The notes: generated by a model from the letters alone, not told the origin. 64,000 nt of DNA from Streptomyces sp. Z26 (GCF_003665095.1 NZ_RCHV01000002.1:2662001-2726000); one strand, 5' to 3'; shown: positions 45,473 to 55,340, counted from the stretch's first letter. Numbers and translations: made by a program.

Positions 45473-46480
45473 GTGGCAACGATCAGCGACGTGGCGCGGG
45501 CGGCGGGTGTCTCCCCGGCGACCGTCTCCCGGGTCCTCAACGGCGGCCGGGTCAGCCCCGAACGTGCCGAACGCGTCCGCCGGGTCGCCTCCGAACTGGG
45601 CTTCTCCCCGAACCGGGTGGCACGCTCCCTGCGCACCCAACAGGCCAGCGTGATCGGGCTGTTGATCCCCGACATCGAGAACCCGTTCTTCACCGCCCTC
45701 GCCCGCGGCGTCGAGGACGCGTCCCGGCGCACCCACCTCTCCGTCGTCCTCTGCAACACCGACGAGGACGTGGAGAAGGAGGCCCGCTACCTCGACGTCG
45801 CCCTCGCCGAACAGATGGCGGGCGTCATCGTCGCCGCCGCCTCCCCGCGCCGCTCCGACTTCTCCGCACTCGACGCACGCGGCACGCCCGTCGTCGCCGT
45901 CGACCGGCGGCCCGGCGCGGCCACGGTCGACGCGGTGATGGTCGACGACCAGCGCGGCGGCGACGAGGCCACCGCCCACCTCCTCGACCGCGGCTACCGC
46001 CGCGTCGCCTGCGTCACCGGCCCCGCCGACACCGCCGCCTCCGAGGAACGCCTCGCGGGCCACCGCGCGGCCATGCGCGCGGCGGGCACCCCCGACGCGT
46101 GGATACGCGCCCACACCCGGCACGCCGACCTCCGCGTCGAGGGCGGCCGTACGGCCATGGCGGAACTGCTCACCCTCCCCGAACCGCCCGACGCCGTCCT
46201 GGTCACCCACGACCTGCTGACGGTCGGCGCCCTCGAAGCCCTCCGTACGGCCGGGGTCGAGCCGCCCGCGTTCGGCGTCCTGTCGTTCGGGGACGTCCCG
46301 TGGGCGTCGCTCGTACGCCCGCCGCTGACCACGGTGCGGCTCCCCTCGTACGACCTGGGCGTGGCCGCGGCCACCCTCCTCCAGGAACGCATCGCGGGCT
46401 CGACCGGGCCCCGCCGGACGGTGACCCTCCGCCCTGACCTCCACCCCCGCGCGAGCACCTCGGGCCCGACGCCCGGTTGA
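45473..46480 (+). CDS. LacI family transcriptional regulator
   Basis: 335 aa from GTG 45473 with GAAGGAG upstream. The N-terminal helix-turn-helix and hinge read TISDVARAAGVSPATVSRVL then ARSLRTQQ. The sugar-binding core follows (VIGLLIPDIENPFFTALARG, VIVAAASPRRSDFSAL, LLTVGALEALRTAGVEPPAFGVLSFGDVPWASLV). It is a full-length regulator of sugar genes, yet no transport or catabolic operon is adjacent, so the target is unknown. The following gene pair is an unrelated vapBC module. Confidence 0.9.
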   Translation: MATISDVARAAGVSPATVSRVLNGGRVSPERAERVRRVASELGFSPNRVARSLRTQQASVIGLLIPDIENPFFTALARGVEDASRRTHLSVVLCNTDEDVEKEARYLDVALAEQMAGVIVAAASPRRSDFSALDARGTPVVAVDRRPGAATVDAVMVDDQRGGDEATAHLLDRGYRRVACVTGPADTAASEERLAGHRAAMRAAGTPDAWIRAHTRHADLRVEGGRTAMAELLTLPEPPDAVLVTHDLLTVGALEALRTAGVEPPAFGVLSFGDVPWASLVRPPLTTVRLPSYDLGVAAATLLQERIAGSTGPRRTVTLRPDLHPRASTSGPTPG

Positions 46481-46543
46481 GGGGGCGGGTAGTGGGTCAT
46501 GAGCCGCCCGGAAACCTCGGGGGTGTCACGGTGAAGCGCGTGC

Positions 46544-46581
46544 GGTATATCGCCGCATGGGTACACTTGATATATACCCAT
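46544..46581. promoter_or_regulatory. vapBC autoregulatory operator
   Basis: ATGGGTA (46557-46563) and TACCCAT (46575-46581) form a perfect inverted repeat; a second pair GGTATAT (46544-46550) and ATATACC (46572-46578) overlaps it. The sequence is A/T-rich against the background and lies 28 bp before ATG 46609, as expected for a VapB operator. Confidence 0.75.
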
Positions 46582-46608
46582 AGCGTCTAGAGATACCGGA
46601 GGACTGCG

Positions 46609-46815
46609 ATGTCTCGCACAGTGATCGACCTCGACGACGAGCTGGTGACCCAGGCCGCCGACATACTGGGCACCACGACCAAACGCGCCACCGTGAACGG
46701 CGCACTCGAGGAGTTCGTCGCCGCGGCCAAACGGCGGCAGTTCCTGGAACTGGTGGACGAAGGCGTCTTCGACGACCTCGCGGACGACGAGGTGATGGCG
46801 GGCGCATGGCGGTAG
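46609..46815 (+). CDS. vapB: VapB-type antitoxin
   Basis: 68 aa from ATG 46609 behind GGAGGA. N-terminal RHH-like MSRTVIDLDDELVTQAADIL plus ATVNGALEEFVAAAKRRQFLEL is the VapB pattern (type II antitoxin); the tail (DDLADDEVMAGAWR) neutralises the toxin. It overlaps vapC by 10 nt, so translation is coupled. The composition is a little less GC-extreme than its neighbours. Confidence 0.92.
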   Translation: MSRTVIDLDDELVTQAADILGTTTKRATVNGALEEFVAAAKRRQFLELVDEGVFDDLADDEVMAGAWR

Positions 46816-47225
46816 CGACGCACCTCGTCGACAAGAGCGCATGGGCGCGGTCGAAGCAACCCGCCGTCAGAGCCGCGCTGTTGCCCCTGCTCGACCGCGG
46901 TCTCCTGGCCACCTGCGCGGTGGTCGACCTGGAGGTGCTCTACAGCACACGAAACGCCACCGACCACGCACGCGGGCGCGCGATGCGGTCGGGCTTCGAG
47001 TGGTTGCCCCTCACGGATGAGATCGGCTCCCGTGCCATCGAGGTGCAGGCGCTTCTCGCCGCGCAGGGACACCACCGGGCGGCATCCGTTCCGGATCTCC
47101 TGATCGCGGCCACGGCGGAACGCCACGGGGTGACGGTGCTCCACTACGACGCCGACTTCGACACCATCGCCGCGGTGACGGGTCAACCCAGTCAGTGGGT
47201 GGTTCCGGCGGGCACCGCCGACTGA
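46806..47225 (+). CDS. vapC: VapC-type PIN-domain toxin
   Basis: 139 aa from ATG 46806. The PIN nuclease acidic residues are all present: D9 (LVDKSAW), E43 (VVDLEVLYS), D97 (SVPDLLIAA) and D115/D117 (HYDADFD). VapC toxins cut tRNA or rRNA when the antitoxin is lost. The reading frame is intact, so the module should be active. It sits between lacI-like and cutC genes as a probable acquired insertion. Confidence 0.93.
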   Translation: MAVATHLVDKSAWARSKQPAVRAALLPLLDRGLLATCAVVDLEVLYSTRNATDHARGRAMRSGFEWLPLTDEIGSRAIEVQALLAAQGHHRAASVPDLLIAATAERHGVTVLHYDADFDTIAAVTGQPSQWVVPAGTAD

Positions 47226-47275
47226 TGGCGGGCGCACGGCGGTGACGCCCCCGCCCCGGCCTCGGGGCTGCGGGG

Positions 47276-47977
47276 TCAGGCGTCGAGGGTCGTGCGCCAG
47301 GCGCGTACGGCCGTCGCGCTGACCGGGGACGTCCAGCCCGCCGTACGGGCCGCGCCACCGATGTGGAACGCGTCGACGCCCGCCGCGCGCAGCACCGGTA
47401 CGTGCTCCAGGCGGAGGCCGCCGCCCGCCAGGAGGCGCGGGCCGTAGCCCGGCTCGCGGTCGGCCCCGCGGGCGGCCTCGGTGCGCAGCACCTCCAGGCC
47501 GTCGTCGACGCCGCGCGGCGAGCCCGCCGTCAGGTACGTGTCCAGGCCGGGCAGGTCCGCGAGCTGCTTGCGCAGGCCGTCGCGGTCGGCGGCGCGGTCG
47601 ATCGCGCGGTGGAACGTCCAGGGGCTGCCGTCCGTCGCCGCGACGAGCGCCTCGACGACCCGCAGGTCCGGCTGGCCGGACTCGTCGAGGAAGCCGAGCA
47701 CGAACTCGTCGGCGCCCGCGGCCCGCAGGGCTCGGGCGCGGGCGAGGAGCGCGTCCAGCGCGGCGGGGCCGCCGGAGGTGAAGCCGTCGGCCGCGCGCAG
47801 CATGACGCGGAGCGGGAGGTCGACGGCCGAACGGACGCGGTCGAACGTCTCGTCGCTGGGGGTGAGGCCGTCGGCGGCCATGTCGGCGACCAGTTCGAGG
47901 CGGTCGGCGCCACCGGCCCGCGCGGCACGCGCGTCGTCGGCGTCGAGGGCGATCACTTCGAGGATTGGTCTAGACAT
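47276..47977 (-). CDS. cutC: CutC family protein
   Basis: 233 aa from ATG 47977 (MSRPILEVIALDADD). It is a complete CutC TIM barrel: AGGADRLELVADMAADGLTPS near the N-terminus, PLRVMLRAADGFTSGG, EFVLGFLDESGQPDL, FHRAIDRAADRD and the C-terminal YLTAGSPRGVDDGLEVLR, GGGLRLEHVPVLRAAGVDAFHIGGAAR. CutC was named for copper homeostasis in E. coli, but that role is disputed and the true activity is unknown. A DasR-like box over its start codon points to amino-sugar control. Confidence 0.92.
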   Translation of the reverse strand: MSRPILEVIALDADDARAARAGGADRLELVADMAADGLTPSDETFDRVRSAVDLPLRVMLRAADGFTSGGPAALDALLARARALRAAGADEFVLGFLDESGQPDLRVVEALVAATDGSPWTFHRAIDRAADRDGLRKQLADLPGLDTYLTAGSPRGVDDGLEVLRTEAARGADREPGYGPRLLAGGGLRLEHVPVLRAAGVDAFHIGGAARTAGWTSPVSATAVRAWRTTLDA

Positions 47978-47979
47978 AT
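47964..47979. promoter_or_regulatory. DasR-like (dre) box over the cutC start codon
   Basis: On the plus strand ATTGGTCTAGACATAT (47964-47979) matches 12 of 16 positions of dre ACTGGTCTAGACCAGT, with the core TTGGTCTAGAC intact. It covers the first codons of cutC (ATG 47975-47977 on the minus strand), where DasR binding would block transcription or initiation. Confidence 0.7.
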
Positions 47980-48036
47980 CGCCAAGACTGCCACAGGCCC
48001 GGCGCACCCGGTAGGTGGCCCCCACAATTGGGTGCC

Positions 48037-48738
48037 ATGAGTACCGCGCACACCCCTCGCCCGGACGACGGCCTGCTGGAACGGTGGACCGCCACGCTCA
48101 CCCGCGCCCGCGCCCACCCCCGCTCCGGGGACGCGCCCGACCCCGCACGCGCACCCGGCCCCGTACCCGACCCCACCCCGTACGGCGAGAACCTGCTCGC
48201 CCGCTGGGCCGAACCCCAGCGCCGCTACCACACCACCGCCCACCTGCGGGCCGTCCTCGACCACGTCGACGCGCTCGCCGGGCACGCCGCCGACCCCGAC
48301 GCCGTACGGCTCGCCGCCTGGTTCCACGACGCCGTCTACCGCCCCGACCGCAGCGAGAACGAGGAGCGCAGCGCCCGCCTCGCGGAGCGCGCCCTCACCG
48401 AGGCCGGGGTCCCGGCGGGGCGTACGGCCGAGGTGGCGCGACTCGTCCGGCTCACCACCGGCCACGACCCGGCCGACGGCGACACGAACGGCGAGACCCT
48501 GTGCGACGCCGACCTGGCCGTGCTGGCCGGGTCACCGGAGGAGTACGCGCACTACGCCGCGGCCGTACGGCAGGAGTACGGCTTCGTGCCGGACGACGCG
48601 TTCCGTACGGGCCGCGCGGCCGTGCTGCGCCAACTCCTCGCGCTGCCGCGGCTGTTCCGGACGCCGCACGGCCGCGCGCGGTGGGAGCCGACGGCGCGGC
48701 ACAACCTGCGCGGGGAGCTGGACCTGCTCGGCGGCTGA
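48037..48738 (+). CDS. HD-domain metal-dependent phosphohydrolase
   Basis: 233 aa from ATG 48037. The metal-binding residues are visible: H in RRYHTTAHLRAVLDH (about 64-77), the HD pair H97-D98 (AAWFHDAVY) and the distal Asp in CDADLAVLAG. It resembles the predicted HD-superfamily hydrolases of about 200 aa that act on nucleotides or related phosphoesters. It is divergent from cutC by 59 bp. Confidence 0.87.
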   Translation: MSTAHTPRPDDGLLERWTATLTRARAHPRSGDAPDPARAPGPVPDPTPYGENLLARWAEPQRRYHTTAHLRAVLDHVDALAGHAADPDAVRLAAWFHDAVYRPDRSENEERSARLAERALTEAGVPAGRTAEVARLVRLTTGHDPADGDTNGETLCDADLAVLAGSPEEYAHYAAAVRQEYGFVPDDAFRTGRAAVLRQLLALPRLFRTPHGRARWEPTARHNLRGELDLLGG

Positions 48739-48800
48739 GCGGCGCGCAGGCGGTGAAGGGGCGGGAACGGCAACGGGCGCACGCGGGAACGGGCCGCCCG

Positions 48801-49061
48801 TCACCACGACCGCGGGCGCCGCAGCCCCGCCGAGGTGAGCCGCAGCAGCAGCTCCTTGCTGCCCACCTCGACCGCGCCGTGCCGCACGGCCGTCGCGTAC
48901 CGCTCCGAGGGCACGTCGTAGTGGTCCTGGTCGAACGCCCGCCGCGGGCTGCCGATCACCTCCGCGAAGGCGTGCAGCTCCTCGTACGAGCTGTCGCTCA
49001 CCATGTGCGACCACATCCGGCCGTGGCCGGGCCAGGTGGGCGGGTCGATGTAGACCGTCAC
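48801..49061 (-). CDS. DUF4031 protein
   Basis: 86 aa from GTG 49061 (VTVYIDPPTWPGHGRMWSHM). The block YIDPPTWPGHG ... SHMVSDSSYEELHAFAEVIG ... FDQDHYDVPSERY is the DUF4031 signature. GTG 49061 overlaps the stop of the upstream gene (GTGA, 49058-49061), so the two genes are co-translated. Its role is unknown. Confidence 0.9.
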   Translation of the reverse strand: MTVYIDPPTWPGHGRMWSHMVSDSSYEELHAFAEVIGSPRRAFDQDHYDVPSERYATAVRHGAVEVGSKELLLRLTSAGLRRPRSW

Positions 49062-49435
49062 GGCAGCCGTCCCAGTCCCCCCACGGGCGCGACGGCCGTG
49101 GCGGTCTTCGCGCACACCCAGTGCGGGTCCGCACCCAGCTCCGGCTCGACCTCCAGGGCGTGCAGGTCGGCGCCGCCGCAGGCGGGGCAGAGGGGCCAGC
49201 GGCCGTACCGCTCCAGCAGCGCGTCCTGCACGTCCTGCGCCACGAGCCCGTCCACGAAGGCGATGCCGTCCGGCCACTGCTCGACCCACCAGCGCCGGTG
49301 CGCCACCGCGTCCTCCACCAGGGAGACGACGTCGGCCTGGTCGACGTCGGCGGCGCGCAGGTCGGCGAGGATGCGGGCGCGGGCCGCGTGCAGGGCCTGT
49401 TCGAGGGCCTGGGCCCGGGGTGGTTGCTGCTCCAT
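49058..49435 (-). CDS. hypothetical protein with zinc-ribbon-like cysteines
   Basis: 125 aa from ATG 49435. The helical N-terminal half (RAQALEQALHAARARILADLRAADVDQADVVSL) is followed by VEQWPDGIAFVDGLVAQDVQDALLERYG and a CPACGG motif with a later HWVC cysteine, which could coordinate a metal incompletely. It is the first gene of a two-gene operon with DUF4031. Confidence 0.72.
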   Translation of the reverse strand: MEQQPPRAQALEQALHAARARILADLRAADVDQADVVSLVEDAVAHRRWWVEQWPDGIAFVDGLVAQDVQDALLERYGRWPLCPACGGADLHALEVEPELGADPHWVCAKTATAVAPVGGLGRLP

Positions 49436-49534
49436 GTCTCAATTGGACCAAAGTTCCGGGCGGTGTGGGCGGTCGCCGGATTCCGCCGCCGACGCGGGGT
49501 TGACCCCCCACGGGGCCGAAAATATCTTTTTCCC

Positions 49535-50545
49535 GTGAGCCACAACCTGAAGGAAACTTTCGCCGACCGCGGCGGGCCACCACCCGGCCCCGCCCACGGA
49601 CCCCCTCCGACCTCCCCGACCTCCCCGGGCGCCGTCGCGCAGAGCCGCGCGCCCGGCCCGCCGAGCCCGCCCGGTCCCGCCGCGCTCGCCGCGAAGGTGC
49701 GCACCATGGCGCCGTCGATGACGCGCTCGATGCAGCGCGTGGCCGAGACCGTCGCGCACGACCCGGCGGGCTGCGCGCGCCTGACGGTGACGGGGCTGGC
49801 GGAACGTACGGGCACGAGCGAGGCCACCGTCGTCCGCACCTCGCGGCTGCTGGGCTACCCCGGCTACCGCGACCTCCGACTCGCGCTCGCCGGGCTGGCG
49901 GCGCAGCAGGAGTCGGGCGCGGCGCCGTCCGTCACCGCCGACATCGCGGTGGACGACCCGATCGGCGAGGTGATCGGCAAGCTCGCGCACGACGAGCGGC
50001 AGACCCTCGCGGACACGGCCGCCGGGCTGGACACCGCGCAGGTCGAGGCGGCCGTGGGCGCGTTGGCGACCGCCCGCCGGGTGGACGTGTACGGGGCGGC
50101 GGCGTCCGCGCTCGTCGGGCAGGACCTCGCGCAGAAGCTGCTGCGGATCGGCCTGGTGGCGCACGCGCACGCGGACCCGCACCTCGCGGTGACCAACGCG
50201 GTGCAGCTGCGCGCCGGTGACGTGGCGATCGCGATCACGCACTCGGGCCGTACGGTCGACGTGATCGAGCCGCTGCGCGTCGCGTTCGACCACGGGGCGA
50301 CGACCATCGCGATCACGGGCCGCCCGGACGGCGAGGTCGCGCAGTACGCGGACCACGTGCTGACCACGTCCACCGCCCGCGAGAGCGAGCTGCGACCGGC
50401 CGCGATGTCGAGCCGTACGAGTCAACTGCTCGTCGTGGACTGCCTGTTCATCGGTGTGGCGCAGCGGACGTACGAGACGGCGGCCCCGGCGCTGTCCGCG
50501 TCGTACGAGGCGCTGGCGCACCGCCACTCGCCCCGCGTGCGCTGA
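49535..50545 (+). CDS. RpiR-family transcriptional regulator with SIS domain
   Basis: 336 aa from GTG 49535. TATCTT at 49523-49528 lies 6 nt before it, giving a leaderless layout. The RpiR helix-turn-helix spans about 65-130 (MTRSMQRVAETVAHDP ... LTVTGLAERTGTSEATVVRTSRLLGYPGYRDL). The SIS domain follows (VDVYGAAASALVGQDLAQKL, AIAITHSGRTVDVIEPL, ITGRPDGEVAQYAD), which senses a phosphosugar. Just downstream lies murQ, so the likely effector is N-acetylmuramic acid 6-phosphate or GlcNAc-6-phosphate. Confidence 0.92.
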   Translation: MSHNLKETFADRGGPPPGPAHGPPPTSPTSPGAVAQSRAPGPPSPPGPAALAAKVRTMAPSMTRSMQRVAETVAHDPAGCARLTVTGLAERTGTSEATVVRTSRLLGYPGYRDLRLALAGLAAQQESGAAPSVTADIAVDDPIGEVIGKLAHDERQTLADTAAGLDTAQVEAAVGALATARRVDVYGAAASALVGQDLAQKLLRIGLVAHAHADPHLAVTNAVQLRAGDVAIAITHSGRTVDVIEPLRVAFDHGATTIAITGRPDGEVAQYADHVLTTSTARESELRPAAMSSRTSQLLVVDCLFIGVAQRTYETAAPALSASYEALAHRHSPRVR

Positions 50546-50864
50546 CGGCGGCGGCCCGGGTGGCGCCCCGGGCACCGGCCGTACGGCACACCCCGGCGTA
50601 CGCGGAGGCGTTGCTTCCACTACTCTTCACACTTCCCCCGCACGTGGCCCCCGGCCCAGCCGGAGGGCGCGGGCCCCGCAGGACCCCCGCAGTCCCCCGC
50701 AGACCCTCGTACTCCCCGACGACCGCAGACCGCAGACCCGCTCACGGCACGCGCGCCCGGCACCGGCACTGGCGGACCACCCGCACCACCCCCGTCCAGC
50801 ACGGCACCGGCAGCAACGGATAGATCCGCATCCGCACCCGCACCGGAAAGAGCAGCTCCTCGCC
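50546..50864. other. 319-bp region between the RpiR gene and murQ
   Basis: Contains the murQ promoter and leader; TACTCTTCAC (50621-50630) is the most A/T-rich stretch and might hold its -10 box. A CCCGCAG-rich run lies around 50673-50705. No RpiR palindrome is obvious and I see no small gene. Confidence 0.45.
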
Positions 50865-51812
50865 ATGACCTCCACCGCCGACTCGTCGTCGTACCACGCC
50901 CTGCGCTCCCAGCTGGACAGCATGACCACCGAGGCGTTCCGCAGTGAGCTGTCGGAGATCGACCGGCTGCCCACGCTGGAGATCGCCAAGATCATGAACG
51001 GGGAGGACGCCACCGTCCCCACCGCCGTCGCCTCCGCCCTGCCGCGGATCGCCGACGCCATCGACGCCATCGCCGCACGCATGGCCCGCGGCGGGCGGCT
51101 CGTCTACGCCGGGGCCGGTACGGCCGGGCGGATGGGCCTGCTGGACGCCAGCGAGTGCCCGCCCACGTTCAACACCGGCCCGGACGAGGTCATGGGCCTC
51201 ATCGCGGGCGGCCCGTCCGCCATGGTCAAGTCCGTGGAGGGCGCGGAGGACAGCGCCCGGCTGGCCGCCTCGGACCTGGACGGACTGGGCGTGGGCCCGG
51301 CTGACACCGTTGTCGGGATCTCCGCCTCGGGCCGTACGCCGTACGCCGTGGGCGCCGTCGAGCACGCGCGCTCCCTGGGCGCGCTGACGCTCGGGCTGTC
51401 CTGCAACGCGGGCTCCGCCCTGGCGGCGGCCGCCGACCACGGCATCGAGATCGTCGTCGGGCCGGAGCTGCTGACCGGTTCGACGCGCCTCAAGGCGGGC
51501 ACCGCGCAGAAGCTCGTCCTCAACATGCTGTCGACGATCACCATGATCCGGCTGGGCAAGACGTACGGGAACCTGATGGTCGACGTACGCGCCTCCAACG
51601 AGAAGCTGCACGCCCGTTCACGCCGGATCGTGTCGCTGGCCACGGGCGCCGCGGACGACGAGATCGAACGGGCGCTGGAGGCCACGGACGGCGAGGTGAA
51701 GCACGCGATCCTCGCCATCCTCGGCCGTGTCGACGGGCCGACCGCCGCCCGGCTGCTCACCGACGCGCACGGCCATCTGCGCGCGGCGCTCCAGGCCGCG
51801 GGCGACGCCTGA
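50865..51812 (+). CDS. murQ: N-acetylmuramic acid 6-phosphate etherase
   Basis: 315 aa from ATG 50865. It removes the lactyl ether of MurNAc-6-phosphate, yielding GlcNAc-6-phosphate and lactate in cell-wall recycling. The SIS fold is clear: RLVYAGAGTAGRMGLLDASECPPTF (catalytic Glu in DASECPP) and DTVVGISASGRTPYAVGAVEHA. The C-terminal KTYGNLMVDVRASNEKLHARS is the family signature. Its product feeds the GlcNAc pathway with nagK/nagA at the end of the window. It is preceded by its likely regulator. Confidence 0.95.
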   Translation: MTSTADSSSYHALRSQLDSMTTEAFRSELSEIDRLPTLEIAKIMNGEDATVPTAVASALPRIADAIDAIAARMARGGRLVYAGAGTAGRMGLLDASECPPTFNTGPDEVMGLIAGGPSAMVKSVEGAEDSARLAASDLDGLGVGPADTVVGISASGRTPYAVGAVEHARSLGALTLGLSCNAGSALAAAADHGIEIVVGPELLTGSTRLKAGTAQKLVLNMLSTITMIRLGKTYGNLMVDVRASNEKLHARSRRIVSLATGAADDEIERALEATDGEVKHAILAILGRVDGPTAARLLTDAHGHLRAALQAAGDA

Positions 51813-51928
51813 CCGCCCGCCCCTCCCGGCCGCGCCGGTCGGCCTGCCCGGCCCGTCCGGCCCGGCGTACGACGAGGCCCCCGCCGGCAGCGGCGGGGGC
51901 CCGGTCGCGCGGGCGTCGGGCGCGGGGG

Positions 51929-52324
51929 TCAGCGCACCTCGACGGTCATCGGCGCGGAGACGGCGGTGCCGTCGCGGCCGGTGACCGTACGGAGCTGGTT
52001 CTCACCGCGCATGCCCAGCTTGACGCGCATGCGGTACGAGCCGTCGCGGTTGACGACCGTCGAGACCGGCAGCGCCTTCCACTCCGCGCCCTGCTTCTGC
52101 TGGAGCAGCACGGTGTAGCCGGGGCGGACGCCCTCGGTACGGCCCTGGACGCGGAACTCCTCCCACGTCTTCACGGTGGGGGCGTCGGACCGCGCGGTGA
52201 TCAGCTCGTTGCCCGGGTCGACGGCGTCGGCGGCCGCGGCGTGCGCGCCCGCGGCGCCCGTACCCAGCACGCCCAGGGCGAGGAGACCGGCGACGACGGG
52301 GCGGGCGGCGGTGGTTCGGTTCAT
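51929..52324 (-). CDS. small secreted beta-sandwich protein
   Basis: 131 aa from ATG 52324. Signal peptide MNRTTAARPVVAGLLALGVL then GTGAAGAHA, cleavage near residue 30. The mature part (about 100 aa, KTWEEFRVQGRTEGVRPGYTVLLQQK, YRMRVKLGMRGENQLRTVTGRDGTAVSAPMTVEVR) reads as one Ig-like domain. It has no cysteines. A perfect GATCA/TGATC inverted repeat lies 64 bp upstream of the start. Function unknown. Confidence 0.78.
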   Translation of the reverse strand: MNRTTAARPVVAGLLALGVLGTGAAGAHAAAADAVDPGNELITARSDAPTVKTWEEFRVQGRTEGVRPGYTVLLQQKQGAEWKALPVSTVVNRDGSYRMRVKLGMRGENQLRTVTGRDGTAVSAPMTVEVR

Positions 52325-52381
52325 GCGACTTCCTGTTCCGAGAGGGAAAGTGAGGACACATCAGAGGAAACAGGAAAATAC

Positions 52382-52406
52382 GACCGCGATCATCGGCTGA
52401 TCGGTC
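52382..52406. promoter_or_regulatory. palindromic site upstream of the secreted-protein gene
   Basis: GATCA (52388-52392) and TGATC (52398-52402) are perfect arms, flanked by GACC (52382-52385) and GGTC (52403-52406). It may be an operator for the gene on the minus strand. Confidence 0.45.
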
Positions 52407-52567
52407 AGTCTTGAACACCCGCCCCCGGTCCGCCTGAACGTACGATCGCGATGCCCCGCGACGCGCCCCGCGTACGCCCTCGCGATCCCCCCGCCCCCGC
52501 ACCCGCCGCCGGTACGCCCGTACACGCCCCGCGCCGCGACACGTACGGCCCGGAGCGCGCACGCCGA

Positions 52568-52596
52568 AGGGCGGTCCCCCGGTGGGGAACCGCCCT
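52568..52596. terminator. second hairpin terminator after groEL2
   Basis: AGGGCGGT (52568-52575) pairs with ACCGCCCT (52589-52596), with inner CCCC/GGGG; it follows the main groEL2 hairpin by about 30 bp. Confidence 0.6.
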
Positions 52597-52624
52597 CGAC
52601 GTGCGCGTGACGCGCGTGGTGCGT

Positions 52625-52662
52625 GCCGTACGGACCCGGCGCGCGTGCCGGGTCCGTACGGC
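52625..52662. terminator. groEL2 terminator
   Basis: GCCGTACGGACCCGGC (52625-52640) pairs perfectly with GCCGGGTCCGTACGGC (52647-52662) around loop GCGCGT, 39 bp beyond the groEL2 stop. Confidence 0.82.
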
Positions 52663-52700
52663 GATACCGCGATACCGCGGAGCCGCTGATCCGGGACGGA

Positions 52701-54509
<1,809 letters not shown>

Positions 54510-54518
54510 CGCCCATGA

Positions 54519-54545
54519 TTAGCACTCGACCCCTCCGAGTGCAAG
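54519..54545. promoter_or_regulatory. CIRCE element 2 (HrcA operator)
   Basis: TTAGCACTC (54519-54527), 9-nt spacer, GAGTGCAAG (54537-54545). Left arm perfect, right arm 7 of 9. It is 36 bp centre-to-centre from the other copy. Confidence 0.88.
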
Positions 54546-54572
54546 CGCGGCCCCCGGGCGACGGCAAGCGGA

Positions 54573-54613
54573 AGGGCCCGCTCCGCGATCGTGGTGATCA
54601 CGGAACGGGCCCT
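54573..54613. terminator. terminator downstream of cspA
   Basis: AGGGCCCG (54573-54580) pairs with CGGGCCCT (54606-54613), continued by CTCCG/CGGAA and GATC/GATC. It closes the cspA transcript before the groEL2 promoter. Confidence 0.78.
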
Positions 54614-54641
54614 CGTGAAGCTGTCGCGTCTGGTCGGCGCC

Positions 54642-54845
54642 TCAGCTCGCCACGCGGACCATGTCCGCCTGCGGCCCTTTCTGACCCTGCGAGATCTCGA
54701 ACTCGACCCGCTGTCCTTCTTCCAGGGTGCGGTAGCCGTCCATCTGGATCGCGCTGTAGTGGACGAACACGTCCGCACCACCGTCGACCGCGATGAAGCC
54801 GTACCCCTTCTCCGCGTTGAACCACTTGACGGTGCCCTGAGCCAT
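54642..54845 (-). CDS. cold-shock protein CspA family
   Basis: 67 aa, the classic size. RNP1 KGYGFIAV (13-20) and RNP2 VFVHYSAIQ (26-34). It begins [14 protein letters not shown] with GGGGAG 7 nt upstream. Such proteins melt RNA secondary structure and act as RNA chaperones. Its transcript has a leader of about 110 nt with a hairpin (54877-54901) and a good promoter at 54960-54987. Confidence 0.96.
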   Translation of the reverse strand: MAQGTVKWFNAEKGYGFIAVDGGADVFVHYSAIQMDGYRTLEEGQRVEFEISQGQKGPQADMVRVAS

Positions 54846-55186
54846 GCCTAACTCCCCTATTACTGGCCCCTCCGCGGACCCGCACTTCGCGAACCCGGGT
54901 CAGAACTCACCACCGGCCGTCAGCCGGGGATGTGCGCCGGAGCGCGTCGACCGCCGCTGAATGTATCTGCCCGAACGCCGTGTGCAACAGGTCAATTCGA
55001 CGAGAATTCTGGGCAGGACATTTCCGCCATGAGCCGCAATACTCCGCAAAAGGAGGGCAATTGGGATCGGGCATAGGGAACCAACGCGACAAATGCGGCA
55101 GGAATTGCCGGGCAACTCGTCGCGTTCTCTGTGCGTGCTTGCACGCTGAGGGGGAGCGCCTTCCACTCTACTCTCTCCCTAAACCT
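54846..55186. other. low-GC leader and upstream region of cspA
   Basis: This 340-bp stretch is markedly more A/T-rich than anything else in the window. It holds the cspA leader (about 54846-54953) with hairpin GACCCG (54877-54882)/CGGGTC (54896-54901), and upstream A/T-rich DNA. Short open frames here (for example 54900-55166 on the minus strand) have no ribosome site and look random. A small RNA gene is possible but not demonstrated. Confidence 0.55.
54960..54987 (-). promoter_or_regulatory. cspA promoter
   Basis: On the minus strand TTGCAC (-35, plus-strand 54982-54987) and TACATT (-10, plus-strand 54960-54965) are separated by 16 bp, the clearest housekeeping-type promoter in the window. 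The start would be near 54953. Confidence 0.65.
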
Positions 55187-55224
55187 CTGATTGCCCTTCC
55201 GGAATTCACCGGAAGGGCAATCAG
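55187..55224. terminator. terminator of the carrier/threonine-synthase-family operon
   Basis: CTGATTGCCCTTCCGG (55187-55202) pairs perfectly with CCGGAAGGGCAATCAG (55209-55224) around loop AATTCA. It lies 117 bp beyond the stop of the MoaD-like gene on the minus strand. Confidence 0.85.
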
Positions 55225-55340
55225 GGAAACGGCCGGGAGCCGTGACGCGGCGTCAACCGCCGTGCGGCGGAGCCTCGTTGGCGGGCCGCCGGGCCGGGTA
55301 CGGGGCCGGGCCGACCACGAGGCGCCGGGCCTCGCCCCGG

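Noticed and set aside
46584..46591. GTCTAGAG in the vapBC promoter as a DasR box
   Set aside because: Only the palindromic core matches; flanks differ from dre and the module has no link to amino sugars.
49553..49561. GAAACTTTC palindrome as an RpiR operator
   Set aside because: It lies in codons 7-9 of the regulator itself, is only 9 bp, and has no copy upstream of murQ.
54900..55166. 88-codon minus-strand open frame in the cspA leader region
   Set aside because: No ribosome site, no family resemblance, and it overlaps the promoter and leader of cspA.
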